The notes beneath the pieces were generated by a model. The model ran no database searches and had not been told where the DNA came from. It saw only the letters and a program-made list of their open reading frames with translations. Source: Ensifer adhaerens (GTDB lineage: Bacteria > Pseudomonadota > Alphaproteobacteria > Rhizobiales > Rhizobiaceae). Taken from it: a stretch of 64,000 bases of DNA. Below, piece by piece: positions 36,067 through 44,207 of this stretch; the stretch's first letter is position 1; the number at the start of each line of letters is the position of its first letter. The position numbers were made by a program, and so were the translations under genes. The stretch is taken from assembly GCF_013283195.1 (NCBI RefSeq), contig NZ_JABEKT010000001.1:1614199-1678198 (forward strand), read 5' to 3'.

Positions 36067-36824
36067 TCATAATACTCCAATCCCTTGCGCAGATCCTGCC
36101 ACTGGCCATCGTCGTGTCCGGAGATCACCGTATCGCCCCTGTCCCGGAATGACTTGAGTTCGGCGAGTGCTTTTGCCGCAAGATCCAGATCCCATGTGTT
36201 CTTGGGAGCGACGCCCTCGTCGATGTTGATCTGCAGCGGCGCTGCGTCGGAGGCCAGAACGAAAACGCCGTCGCGTTGCAGCGATACGCGCGCGACCGTC
36301 ATTCCTGGCGTGTGCCCGGGCATGGGAAGCAGGACGATCCGCCCGTCGCCGAAGACGTCATGCTCGGCCTTGAACGTCTGGAACCCTTGAGGCTGGTCCC
36401 ATTCGTGGCGAAGGTAGCCCTGGTTTTCGGCTCCGCCAGCCTGCGCTGCCGCGACCTCCGCCTCGTGACAGAGGATCGTGGCGGAGCGGAAATAGGAATT
36501 GCATCCGCAATGGTCCGGATGGAGGTGAGAGCAGATCACGACGTCGATGTCGTCGGGCGTCAGCTCAAGATGCTTGAGCTGTTCGACGACCGTTTGCTCA
36601 GGCGCGAAAATTGGCGTCATGACCTTGCTCAGCCCGCCCCAGCGAGCCTGTGGATCTTTCGCGGCTTCCGGACTGCAGCCGCTGTCGAAAAGTACGTTGC
36701 CCGTTGGGTGTCTTATCAGCGCCGAATGGACAGGCAGTTCGATCGTTTCTTCCTTGGCCGCGCCGGGAACGTAGATGGAGCGACGCATGCGCAGGCGCCC
36801 CCCTTCAAGAAAATGCAACTTCAT
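36063..36824 (-). CDS. Metallo-beta-lactamase-fold hydrolase (lactonase-like)
   Basis: 253 residues with the dinuclear zinc motif HLHPDH at residues 100-105, GHTPG, ASDAAP and SGHDDGQW, matching the AttM/BlcC-AiiA lactonase group (gamma-butyrolactone and N-acylhomoserine lactone hydrolases). It overlaps the 2Fe-2S gene upstream and the Mo subunit gene downstream, both through ATGA, so it is translated as part of the Mo-hydroxylase set. This suggests that its lactone substrate is produced by the Mo enzyme. No signal peptide, so cytoplasmic. Confidence 0.82.
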   Translation of the reverse strand: MKLHFLEGGRLRMRRSIYVPGAAKEETIELPVHSALIRHPTGNVLFDSGCSPEAAKDPQARWGGLSKVMTPIFAPEQTVVEQLKHLELTPDDIDVVICSHLHPDHCGCNSYFRSATILCHEAEVAAAQAGGAENQGYLRHEWDQPQGFQTFKAEHDVFGDGRIVLLPMPGHTPGMTVARVSLQRDGVFVLASDAAPLQINIDEGVAPKNTWDLDLAAKALAELKSFRDRGDTVISGHDDGQWQDLRKGLEYYE

Positions 36825-37300
36825 TTCAGGGGTCCTCTTTCATTGGCGAGTTCGCGGACGGCGTTGACAATGTTCTCGTAGCCGGTGCAGCGACAGATGT
36901 TGCCAGAGAGCGCTTCACGGATCTGCTCATCGGTATCGAGCGGATGGTGGCGCAACAAATCGGTTATCGCCATGATGAAGCCGGGCGTGCAGAACCCGCA
37001 CTGCAGGCCGTGGTGCTGCCGGAAGGCTTCCTGGATCCGGCCCAAACTATCGACGGTGCCTTGTCCCTCGACCGTCTCGATCTCCATTCCGTCGGCCTGG
37101 ACAGCGAGCGTCAGACACGACCTCGCACTCCTGCCGTCGAGGATGACCGTGCAGGCCCCGCAGACACCATGTTCACAGCCGACATGGGTGCCGGTCAGGC
37201 CGAGTTCGCAGCGTATGAAGTCGCTGAGCAGCAGACGCGGCTCTATCGATCTCGTATGGCTCACGCCGTTTACGCCGACGGTGATCGTCTTCTTATCCAT
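36821..37300 (-). CDS. Molybdenum hydroxylase 2Fe-2S subunit (CoxS/XdhS-like)
   Basis: 159 residues. The plant-type cluster uses C42, C47, C50 and C62 (GCEHGVCGAC, then RSC), and the second cluster uses CGFCTPGF and CRCTGY. The ATG at 37300 overlaps the FAD-subunit gene by 8 bp; the frame runs on to 37360, but that part is inside that gene. It relays electrons from Mo to FAD. Confidence 0.92.
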   Translation of the reverse strand: MDKKTITVGVNGVSHTRSIEPRLLLSDFIRCELGLTGTHVGCEHGVCGACTVILDGRSARSCLTLAVQADGMEIETVEGQGTVDSLGRIQEAFRQHHGLQCGFCTPGFIMAITDLLRHHPLDTDEQIREALSGNICRCTGYENIVNAVRELANERGPLK

Positions 37301-38180
37301 GCGTTCGTCCTCCACGGGTCTCGGCTCGGGTCCACGCGTCCCGCAAAGCACGTCGGGCAAGCGCGCCGGAAAGGTGCCGCCGGTAGTCGGCCGAAGCGTG
37401 GATATCCGTGTTCGGGGTGAGAACGCTGCTCAGTGTCTCCCCAACCCGGTCCAGAACCTCATCGGAGAGCTTGTTGCCCTCGACCAGTTCCTGGATTTCG
37501 ACAAGGCGCAACGGCGTTTCGCCAACGCCCATCATGCCGAAGCGTACATCGCATGCCACGCCGTCAACAACGCGCATCGTCGTCGCGACGCAGGCCAGTG
37601 CAAAGTCGCCCTGGCGTTTGGAAAATTCCTCGAAGCCCCAGCCTGTGTCAGACGGAAGCGTGTCGATCTCGACCGCCGTCACGAATTCATCCGGTTCAAG
37701 CGAATTCATCAGGGAGCCGACGAAAAACTCGGGGGCGGGAATCTCCCTTTCGCCGCGAATGGAGGAGGCGATGATCGTCCCGTCGAGCAACAGCGTCATC
37801 ATCGGCATCTCCGCTGCAGGATCGGCATGGCATACGCTTCCGCAAAAAGTGCCTCGATTGCGTACGGTCATATGTGCGACGTGGTGCATGGCGTCGCGCA
37901 GGATGGGGACGTGCTGTTCGATCAGGCTGTTCGTCGCAGTCATGTAGTGACGCACTGTGGCGCCGATCTTGAGGCGCGCTCCGCGCAGCTCGATACGGTC
38001 GAGGCCGGGAATTCTATTGATGTCGATGAGGACCGTTGGTTTGACCAGACGAAAATTGATCATTGGCATGAGGCTTTGCCCGCCTGCGATGATCTTGCCA
38101 TCCCCTCCCGCAGCAGCGAGTGCCTCTGCCGCATCATCAACAGTGCTTGCGGCGAAATAGTCGAACGATGCAGGCTTCAT
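37293..38180 (-). CDS. Molybdenum hydroxylase FAD subunit (CoxM-like)
   Basis: 295 residues with the FAD-binding motifs AGGQSLMP near residue 33 and TVRNRGTFCGSVCHADPAAEMP near 105-126, plus the CO_deh_flav_C domain (RMVDGVACDVRFGMMGVGETPLR). There is no extra 4Fe-4S insertion such as in 4-hydroxybenzoyl-CoA reductase (HcrB, longer), arguing against that function. First gene of the minus-strand operon; its promoter region contains motif site B. Confidence 0.9.
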   Translation of the reverse strand: MKPASFDYFAASTVDDAAEALAAAGGDGKIIAGGQSLMPMINFRLVKPTVLIDINRIPGLDRIELRGARLKIGATVRHYMTATNSLIEQHVPILRDAMHHVAHMTVRNRGTFCGSVCHADPAAEMPMMTLLLDGTIIASSIRGEREIPAPEFFVGSLMNSLEPDEFVTAVEIDTLPSDTGWGFEEFSKRQGDFALACVATTMRVVDGVACDVRFGMMGVGETPLRLVEIQELVEGNKLSDEVLDRVGETLSSVLTPNTDIHASADYRRHLSGALARRALRDAWTRAETRGGRTHG

Positions 38181-38320
38181 GTCGTCACCATGACATGGAT
38201 GGAACGAATTTGGTGCGGTGCCGGCTGAACTCGGCCGCTGGGATGAAAGTCACTTCCTTCAGGTCTGTCATGTGGTCTCCTCCGGCGTCCTCACTGAGGG
38301 GCTTGCCTTCGTATATTTCA

Positions 38321-38337
38321 CTTGCATTATTAGACTT
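38321..38337. promoter_or_regulatory. Candidate HxlR operator, site B
   Basis: CTTGCATTATTAGACTT, exactly the reverse complement of site C, lies in the divergent promoter region between the FAD-subunit gene (start 38180, 141 bp away) and the CoxG gene (start 38416, 79 bp away). Confidence 0.6.
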
Positions 38338-38415
38338 AAGATAGGAATGTCAAGCTATCCTGCTGGTCCCCGGTCGTCGGGGCGAGCCTCAATCACACGA
38401 GAGGAGGAAATAGAT

Positions 38416-39225
38416 ATGGATATGACCGGCCAACAGCACATTGCCGCCACGAAGGAAGAAGTGTGGGCCGCACTTAATGATGCAGATGTTCTCCGCGTCT
38501 GTATTCCGGGGTGTCAGGAACTGACAAAGTCGTCCGACACAGAGATGTCGGCGGTTGCGGTCATGAAGGTTGGTCCGGTCAAGGCCCGCTTCCAGGGGGT
38601 TGTCACACTTTCCGACCTGGATCCGCCCAATGGCTACAAGATCACGGGCGAAGGGCAGGGCGGAGTGGCGGGCTTTGCAAAAGGTGTCGCGACGGTGCGA
38701 CTGGAGGCGGCGGAAGGCGGCACGATATTGCATTACACTGTCGAGGCGCAGATTGGTGGGAAGCTCTCGCAGTTGGGAGGTCGCTTGATCGATGTCACGG
38801 CGAAACAAATGTCCGGGCAGTTCTTCAAACGTTTTGCGGAGGAGATCCAAGCGCGTCAGAACCTTTCCAGTCGCTCCCAGCCGGGTGAGGCTTCGGTAGC
38901 GTCGAGGGAGGATCCGCCGACGAGGGTCCCGCCGTCGTCTATCGCTGAGAGTGCAAAGATCTCGGCGGTGCCCCGTCCTTCCGCTGACCCGGTGGGTATG
39001 TCCCCGGCAAGTGCGCCGGCTGGCCTGATGTCCCTCACGGCCGTCGTGTTTGCTGCGGTGCTGGCGGCGATGTGGCTTGTCCATGGCGGCGTCCTGCCGA
39101 GCCTCGCGCCTACCACCGCGGCGGGTGCCGGTCACATGTCGCCTGACGCCGCCAGCGTTGTTCAGATCGTCATGGCGGTTGCAATCGGCTATCTGTTCGG
39201 CACTCGTTCGCGCACGCGTATCTGA
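38416..39225 (+). CDS. coxG: CoxG/SRPBCC-family protein
   Basis: 269 residues. Residues about 1-150 are the CoxG (SRPBCC) domain with MDMTGQQHIAATKEEVWAALND and LSQLGGRLIDVTAKQMSGQFFKRFAEEI. A proline/serine-rich linker and one or two hydrophobic segments near the C terminus (SLTAVVFAAVLAAMWLV and VVQIVMAVAIGYLFG) anchor it in the membrane. CoxG recruits CO dehydrogenase to the membrane; by analogy this anchors the neighbouring Mo hydroxylase. ATG 38416 has GAGGAGGAAA at 38401. It is divergent from the Mo-hydroxylase operon and shares its regulatory region. Confidence 0.85.
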   Translation: MDMTGQQHIAATKEEVWAALNDADVLRVCIPGCQELTKSSDTEMSAVAVMKVGPVKARFQGVVTLSDLDPPNGYKITGEGQGGVAGFAKGVATVRLEAAEGGTILHYTVEAQIGGKLSQLGGRLIDVTAKQMSGQFFKRFAEEIQARQNLSSRSQPGEASVASREDPPTRVPPSSIAESAKISAVPRPSADPVGMSPASAPAGLMSLTAVVFAAVLAAMWLVHGGVLPSLAPTTAAGAGHMSPDAASVVQIVMAVAIGYLFGTRSRTRI

Positions 39226-39231
39226 CAAGAA

Positions 39232-39255
39232 AGCCGGGGTCTAATGACCCCGGCT
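39232..39255. terminator. Bidirectional terminator between CoxG and LivM-type genes
   Basis: A perfect 10-bp GC-rich hairpin (arms 39232-39241 and 39246-39255, TAAT loop) lies between the convergent stop codons of CoxG (+) and the LivM-type permease (-), with AT-rich flanks. It would serve both genes. Confidence 0.7.
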
Positions 39256-39281
39256 AATAACTTGCACAACGAGACTTTATT

Positions 39282-40259
39282 CTAAGATTTCGGCCGTTCC
39301 AGCAGAGCTTTCAGTTCGCCAAACAGCCCACGCCTGAACATCATCACGCACACAACGAAGAACAGGCCGATTATGAATGTGATCGGCAGGCCGCTGGTTG
39401 CCAGGAAGTGCTCCAGCCCGACCACGATGCTCGCACCGACGATCGGGCCAATGAGCGTGCCCATTCCGCCGAGCAACGTCATGAGAATGACCTCGCCCGA
39501 CATATGCCAGGTCACGTCGACCAGGGACGCAAGCTGGAACGCGATGGCCTTTAGTGCGCCGGCAAAGCCGGACAACGCTGCGGAAAGCGTAAAAGCTATC
39601 AGCTTGTACTGATCGGGTTTCAGTCCGAGCGAGGTGACGCGGACTTCGTTCTCACGGATTGCCGAAAGCACGTGGCCAAACGGAGAGTTCACGGCACGCC
39701 AGATGATCAGAAGGCCGATGGCCACACCGCCGAGCACGGTGTAGTACATCGCCGTGATGTTCGAGAGGTCCACGGTTCCGAGCAGATAGCCGCGCGGTAC
39801 GGCCTGGATGCCGTCCTCGCCGCCGGTGAACGGCATCTGCACGGCGAGGAAGTAAACCATCTGCGCCAGCGCCAGGGTGATCATTGCGAAGTAGATTCCG
39901 TGGCGGCGGATTGCCAATGCGCCGAACGCAAGACCGATCATGGCGGCGAACGCAGTGCCGGCAAGGATCGCCAGTTCGAACGGCAGGTGCCAGACTTTCG
40001 CAGCATGCGCCGCGATATAGGCTCCGCCACCGAAGAATGCGGCATGTCCGAACGACAGCAGGCCTGCGTAGCCAAGCACAAGATTGAATGCCGCCGCGAA
40101 CAGGACGAAGCACAGTATCTTGATGAGAAAGAGCGGGTACACCAGAAGCGGCGCGCACAACATGAGAGCGGCGACCGCCGATATCAGGAGTATGCCCGTC
40201 GTGCGTTGCAAGCTCGCAATCGGGGTAGAAGTGGAGAGAGTTGCGCTGCCCATGATCAT
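39282..40259 (-). CDS. LIV-type ABC transporter permease (LivM-like)
   Basis: 325 residues, about ten membrane segments, with the LivM signature LVLGYAGLLSFGHAAFFGGGAYIAA and GLKPDQYKLIAFTLSAALSGFAGAL. The ATG at 40259 overlaps the LivH-type stop (ATGA), with a second ATG 6 bp in. The family imports branched-chain amino acids, amides, urea or aromatic acids; in this island an organic acid substrate is likely. Confidence 0.87.
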   Translation of the reverse strand: MIMGSATLSTSTPIASLQRTTGILLISAVAALMLCAPLLVYPLFLIKILCFVLFAAAFNLVLGYAGLLSFGHAAFFGGGAYIAAHAAKVWHLPFELAILAGTAFAAMIGLAFGALAIRRHGIYFAMITLALAQMVYFLAVQMPFTGGEDGIQAVPRGYLLGTVDLSNITAMYYTVLGGVAIGLLIIWRAVNSPFGHVLSAIRENEVRVTSLGLKPDQYKLIAFTLSAALSGFAGALKAIAFQLASLVDVTWHMSGEVILMTLLGGMGTLIGPIVGASIVVGLEHFLATSGLPITFIIGLFFVVCVMMFRRGLFGELKALLERPKS

Positions 40260-41143
40260 GCCTCGCGATTGAACAGGCCTGACGGCCGAATAAGAATGAC
40301 GAGCACCATGACCACGAAAACGGCGATCGAAGATGCGGCGGGGTAGAATGTCTTGGTCAAGCCCTCGATGATCCCGAGCCCGAGTGCCGTGACGATCGCT
40401 CCGCCGATCGATCCCATGCCGCCAATGACCACGACGGCAAATACGACGATGATGATGCTGGATCCCATGCCAGGGCTCACCTGGTAGAGTGGTGCGGCAA
40501 GTGCGCCTGCAAAGCCGGCCAAACCGACGCAAAAGGCGTAGGTGAGCGTGAGCAAAAGCGGCACATTGATGCCGAATGCCTGCACGAGGGCCGGGTTTTC
40601 AGTGGCGGCGCGCAGGTAGGCGCCGAGTTTCGTGCGTTCGATCGCAAGCCAGGTCAGAATACAGATGACCAACGAGATTACGATCACCCAGCCGCGGTAA
40701 AGCGGCAGGAAAATGAAGCCGAGGTTGATGCCGCCCGTCAGGGACGGCGGTACGGGATATGGCATGCCGGCCGATCCGAAGATGTGGCGGAAAAGGCCCT
40801 CCACCATCAATGCGATGCCGAAGGTCAGGAGGAGGCTGTAGAGATGGTCCATCCGGTAGAGGCGCTTGAGAAGCAAGCGCTCCACAAGCACGCCGAGAGC
40901 TCCGACCATGATGGGGGCCGCGAGCAGCGTCCCCCAGTAGCCAAGGCCCAGTCGAGAAAGCAGGAACCAGGCGGCAAATCCGCCCAGCATGTAGAAAGCG
41001 CCGTGCGCGAAGTTGATCACATTGAGCATACCGAAGATAATCGCCAGGCCCAGGCTCAGAAGCGCATAGAACGAGCCGTTGATCAGGCCAAGCAGCAGTT
41101 GACCGAGAAGCACGGCCACGGGAACCCCGAAGATTTCAGTCAT
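40256..41143 (-). CDS. LIV-type ABC transporter permease (LivH-like)
   Basis: 295 residues, about eight membrane segments, with GLINGSFYALLSLGLAIIFGMLNVINFAHGAFYMLGGF and VVIGGMGSIGGAIVTALGLGIIEG, both LivH signatures. It pairs with LivM-like (4-bp overlap) and starts 33 bp after the LivF-like gene. Confidence 0.88.
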   Translation of the reverse strand: MTEIFGVPVAVLLGQLLLGLINGSFYALLSLGLAIIFGMLNVINFAHGAFYMLGGFAAWFLLSRLGLGYWGTLLAAPIMVGALGVLVERLLLKRLYRMDHLYSLLLTFGIALMVEGLFRHIFGSAGMPYPVPPSLTGGINLGFIFLPLYRGWVIVISLVICILTWLAIERTKLGAYLRAATENPALVQAFGINVPLLLTLTYAFCVGLAGFAGALAAPLYQVSPGMGSSIIIVVFAVVVIGGMGSIGGAIVTALGLGIIEGLTKTFYPAASSIAVFVVMVLVILIRPSGLFNREA

Positions 41144-41176
41144 GGGTCTCTACCTGTTTGAAAAGATGAACCACCG

Positions 41177-41884
41177 TCAGACACCGAGGTATCGGTTGAG
41201 CCGATCCATGTTGGCATCGAGAGCGTTGTTGGAAATTTCGTCGACCACCTTGCCCTGGTCGAGCACGAAGTGACGGTCAGCCACGGAGGCCGCGAAGCGA
41301 AGGTTCTGCTCGACCAGGATGATCGTCATTCCACGCGCCTTAAGAATGCGAAGCGCCGCCCCGATCTCGTCGATGATAACGGGCGCGATACCTTCGGTCG
41401 GCTCGTCGAGCAGAATGAAATCGGCGCCGGTTCTTAGAATTCGGCCAATCGCCAGCATCTGCTGCTCGCCCCCCGAGAGACGCGTTCCGGGGGTGTGGTC
41501 GCGACCCTTCAGGTTCGGGAAGAGACCGTAGATCTCGTCGATCTCCATGCCGCCGGCCTGCCAGGCGGGCGGAAACATCAGATTCTCGATGACGCTCAGT
41601 GTGGAGAATATGCCGCGTTCCTCCGGAACGTAGCCAATCCCCATGCGGGCGACTTTGTGCGGTGCGACGTTCAAGAGGTCGACGCCCTTGAAAAGGCTCG
41701 TGCCGCGCCGTTTGCCGACCACGCCGATAAGACTGCGCAGCGTCGTTGTCTTCCCGGCGCCATTGCGGCCGATCAATGTGACGACTTCGCCCTTGCGTAC
41801 GTCGAACGAGACGCCGTGCAGGACATGGCTCTCACCATACCAAGCCTCGAGGTTGTTGACGTTGAGTAGCGCGGCTTCAGCCAT
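41177..41884 (-). CDS. LIV-type ABC ATP-binding protein (LivF-like)
   Basis: 235 residues with Walker A GRNGAGKTT, signature LSGGEQQM, Walker B FILLDEPTEGIAP and the YVPEERGIFSTLSVIENL segment of LivF. The ATG at 41884 follows GGAGGGG and overlaps the LivG-like stop by 8 bp; the longer open frame to 41938 is inside LivG. Confidence 0.9.
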   Translation of the reverse strand: MAEAALLNVNNLEAWYGESHVLHGVSFDVRKGEVVTLIGRNGAGKTTTLRSLIGVVGKRRGTSLFKGVDLLNVAPHKVARMGIGYVPEERGIFSTLSVIENLMFPPAWQAGGMEIDEIYGLFPNLKGRDHTPGTRLSGGEQQMLAIGRILRTGADFILLDEPTEGIAPVIIDEIGAALRILKARGMTIILVEQNLRFAASVADRHFVLDQGKVVDEISNNALDANMDRLNRYLGV

Positions 41885-42635
41885 GTGCCCCTCCCAGGTA
41901 TGCTTTTCGGACTTCGCTGTCGGCGGACACTTCAGCATAGGTTCCCTCGGCGATGATCTCGCCCCGCCGTAACACCGTGATTGCGTCGGAAAGATCCGCT
42001 ACAACGCCGAGGTTGTGCTCGACCATCAGAATGGTCCGCCCGTTTCCTACCGAACGGATCAAATTGGCGGTTCGCCCGATGTCTTCGGTTCCCATGCCTG
42101 CCATCGGTTCGTCCAGGAGCAGAACTTCCGGATCGAGCGCCAAGGTCGTTGCCAGTTCCAATGCGCGTTTGCGGCCGTAGGAAAGTTCGCTTGCCCTGGT
42201 TTGAGAGCGGTCAGCCAGGCCGACGCTCTCCAGCAGGTTCGAGGCTTCGTCGTTTAGGCGTCGGAGCGTGCGATTGGATTTCCAGAAGGCGAAGGTCTCG
42301 CATTCGCGGGCCTGCAGCGCGACCCGGACGTTCTCGTGGGCGCTGAGGTGCGGGAATACGGACGAGATCTGAAACGATCGCACAAGGCCGAGCCGGGCGA
42401 TGTCGGCTGGCGCCATATGCGTCACGTCGCGCCCCTTGAAGAAGATACTTCCGCCGCTCGGGGACAGAAATTTCGTCAACAGATTGAAGAGCGTGCTCTT
42501 GCCCGCGCCATTGGGTCCGATGAGCGCATGAATGGTCCCGCCGCGAACCTTTAGGTTGACGTTCTTTACGGCGATGAAGCCACCGAACGCGCGTGTCAGG
42601 CCCCGCGCCTCGATGATGGGTGCTGAGTCCGGCAT
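41877..42635 (-). CDS. LIV-type ABC ATP-binding protein (LivG-like)
   Basis: 252 residues. Walker A GPNGAGKST, LivG segment GLVRSFQISSVFPHLSAHENVRVALQ, signature ELSYGRKRALELA, Walker B VLLLDEPMAGM and MVEHNLGVVADL. ATG 42635 has GGGAGGAC directly upstream. First gene of the minus-strand transporter operon, divergent from the matching binding protein at 42906; motif site C lies in that gap, 101 bp from this start. Confidence 0.9.
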   Translation of the reverse strand: MPDSAPIIEARGLTRAFGGFIAVKNVNLKVRGGTIHALIGPNGAGKSTLFNLLTKFLSPSGGSIFFKGRDVTHMAPADIARLGLVRSFQISSVFPHLSAHENVRVALQARECETFAFWKSNRTLRRLNDEASNLLESVGLADRSQTRASELSYGRKRALELATTLALDPEVLLLDEPMAGMGTEDIGRTANLIRSVGNGRTILMVEHNLGVVADLSDAITVLRRGEIIAEGTYAEVSADSEVRKAYLGGAHG

Positions 42636-42735
42636 TTGTCCTCCCGACCGGCTTAATGTGTTCCTCCAGCGGGTGCCGAACGGACGGCTCCGCATCCTTT
42701 CCAGGTTTGGGAAGGTGAAGCAAGAAAAACACACA

Positions 42736-42752
42736 AAGTCTAATAATGCAAG
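42736..42752. promoter_or_regulatory. Candidate HxlR operator, site C
   Basis: AAGTCTAATAATGCAAG is identical over 17 bp to the reverse complement of site B. It lies between the LivG-like gene and the binding-protein operon; a GCAAGCTTGC palindrome overlaps its right end (42748-42757). The motif itself has no dyad symmetry. Confidence 0.6.
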
Positions 42753-42905
42753 CTTGCGTGCTTCCGAATTTTCTGCTTACCATAAGGCTCATTCGCCAAA
42801 ACACCGCGAAAAATTACAGCGTTGCAAGGCGAATGAGTATGATAACGCAAGTTAAAAACTGGCGCGATGGAGGAGACCGCGCGCCGTGCAAGGGGAGGTT
42901 TAATC

Positions 42906-44111
42906 GTGAAGTTCATGAAGATCTTGATGGCGAGTGCCGCAGCGATAGGTGCCATGTCGGTCGGCGCTTCTGCCGAGAATTCCGGCCCTGTTCGCATCGG
43001 CGTTCTGACGGACGTCAGCGGTCAGTTTTCACACGAGTCCGGCGACGGTGCGATCACGGCGGTGAAGATGGCGGTCGAGGATTTCGGCGGGAAGGTCCTT
43101 GACCGCCCGCTCGAGGTTGTTGTCGCCGACCACCAGAACAAGCCGGAAGTGGCCGTGGCCACGGCGCGCGAGTGGTACGAATCGCAAGGCGTGACGATGA
43201 TCAACAATCTGATCAATTCCGGTATCGCGCTGGCCGTTACTCAGGTTGCGAAAGACGAGGACAAGATCGCGATCGTCAACGGCTCCGGCTCTTCGCGTCT
43301 GACGAATGACGGCTGCACGCCCAACAGCATCCACTACTCATATGACACCTACGCCCTGGCGAACGGCACGGCCAGTCAGTTGATTTCCCAGGGGATGAAG
43401 AACTGGTTCTTCCTCACGGCCGACTATGCCTTCGGTCATGCGCTCGAGGCTGACGCCACGCAGATCGTCAAGGCCGACGGCGGCGAGGTCTCCGGTTCCG
43501 TGCGCTATCCGATCGAGACCTCGGACCATAGCGCCTTCATGCTGCAGGCGCAGGCATCGCCGGCCCAGGTCGTCGCGCTGGCGGGCTCCGGGACGACGTT
43601 CGTCAACGCGGTGAAGTCGGCTTCGGAATTCGGTCTGGGCGCGTCCGGCAAGACCGTCGCAGGTCTGCTCGTCTGGGACACTGATGTACATTCTCTGGGT
43701 CTCGACACGGCGCAGGGGATGATTCTGACGAACGCCTTCTACTGGGATCGCGACGACGAGACGAGGGCGTTTGCGAAGCGGTTTCAGGAACGCGTCGGCC
43801 GTCCGCCGCACATGGGCGATGCGGGCGATTACTCATCCACCATCCACTATCTGAAGGCCGTGCAGTCCGCCGGCACCACCGACACGCAGCAGGTCATGGC
43901 GAAGATGCGCGAGACGCCCGTCAACGACTTCTTCGCGAAGAACGGCAAGATCCGCGAAGATGGCCGGATGGTGCACGACATGTACGTCTACCAGGTCAAG
44001 ACGCCGGCGGAATCCACCGGCGAATGGGACATTCTGAAGCTTGTCACGACGATCCCCGGCGACAAGGCGTTCAGGCCGCTTTCCGAAAGCCAGTGCCCAC
44101 TTGTGAAGTAG
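42906..44111 (+). CDS. LIV-type ABC transporter substrate-binding protein
   Basis: 401 residues with a signal peptide (about 1-23, ending GASA). It has the LivJ-type opening PVRIGVLTDVSGQFSHESGDGAITAVKMAVEDFGG and GMKNWFFLTADYAFGHALEADATQIVKADGGEV. In this subgroup binding proteins often take aromatic or other organic acids rather than leucine. The start is GTG at 42906, seven bases after GGGGAGG; the ATG at 42915 is too far. First gene of a nine-gene catabolic operon, divergent from its permease and ATPase genes. Confidence 0.87.
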   Translation: MKFMKILMASAAAIGAMSVGASAENSGPVRIGVLTDVSGQFSHESGDGAITAVKMAVEDFGGKVLDRPLEVVVADHQNKPEVAVATAREWYESQGVTMINNLINSGIALAVTQVAKDEDKIAIVNGSGSSRLTNDGCTPNSIHYSYDTYALANGTASQLISQGMKNWFFLTADYAFGHALEADATQIVKADGGEVSGSVRYPIETSDHSAFMLQAQASPAQVVALAGSGTTFVNAVKSASEFGLGASGKTVAGLLVWDTDVHSLGLDTAQGMILTNAFYWDRDDETRAFAKRFQERVGRPPHMGDAGDYSSTIHYLKAVQSAGTTDTQQVMAKMRETPVNDFFAKNGKIREDGRMVHDMYVYQVKTPAESTGEWDILKLVTTIPGDKAFRPLSESQCPLVK

Positions 44112-44207
44112 TAAGCCAGGGGCGCGCGGCTCTCATGGTCGGGCGCCTTTCCAGAAAACACCCCTACGCCTGCGCATGCAGGCTCCAGGACCCCAGATGA
44201 GCAGGCC

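Noticed and set aside
36063-36824. Quorum-quenching acylhomoserine lactonase
   Set aside because: The fold and zinc motifs fit, but tight overlap with Mo-hydroxylase subunit genes makes a catabolic lactone a better explanation; the sequence alone cannot decide.
33670-38180. Aerobic CO dehydrogenase (coxMSL)
   Set aside because: The active-site loop is GPYRGVGRP and not the Cys-bearing VAYRCSFR loop of true CO dehydrogenase. The CoA ligase, thioesterase and transporter context also argue against CO oxidation.
37293-38180. 4-Hydroxybenzoyl-CoA reductase FAD subunit (HcrB)
   Set aside because: The subunit is only 295 residues and lacks the extra cysteine-bearing insertion that holds the 4Fe-4S cluster in HcrB.
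39236-39245. A GGTCTAATGA stretch resembling the 17-bp motif
   Set aside because: It is part of the bidirectional terminator hairpin and matches the motif over only a few bases.
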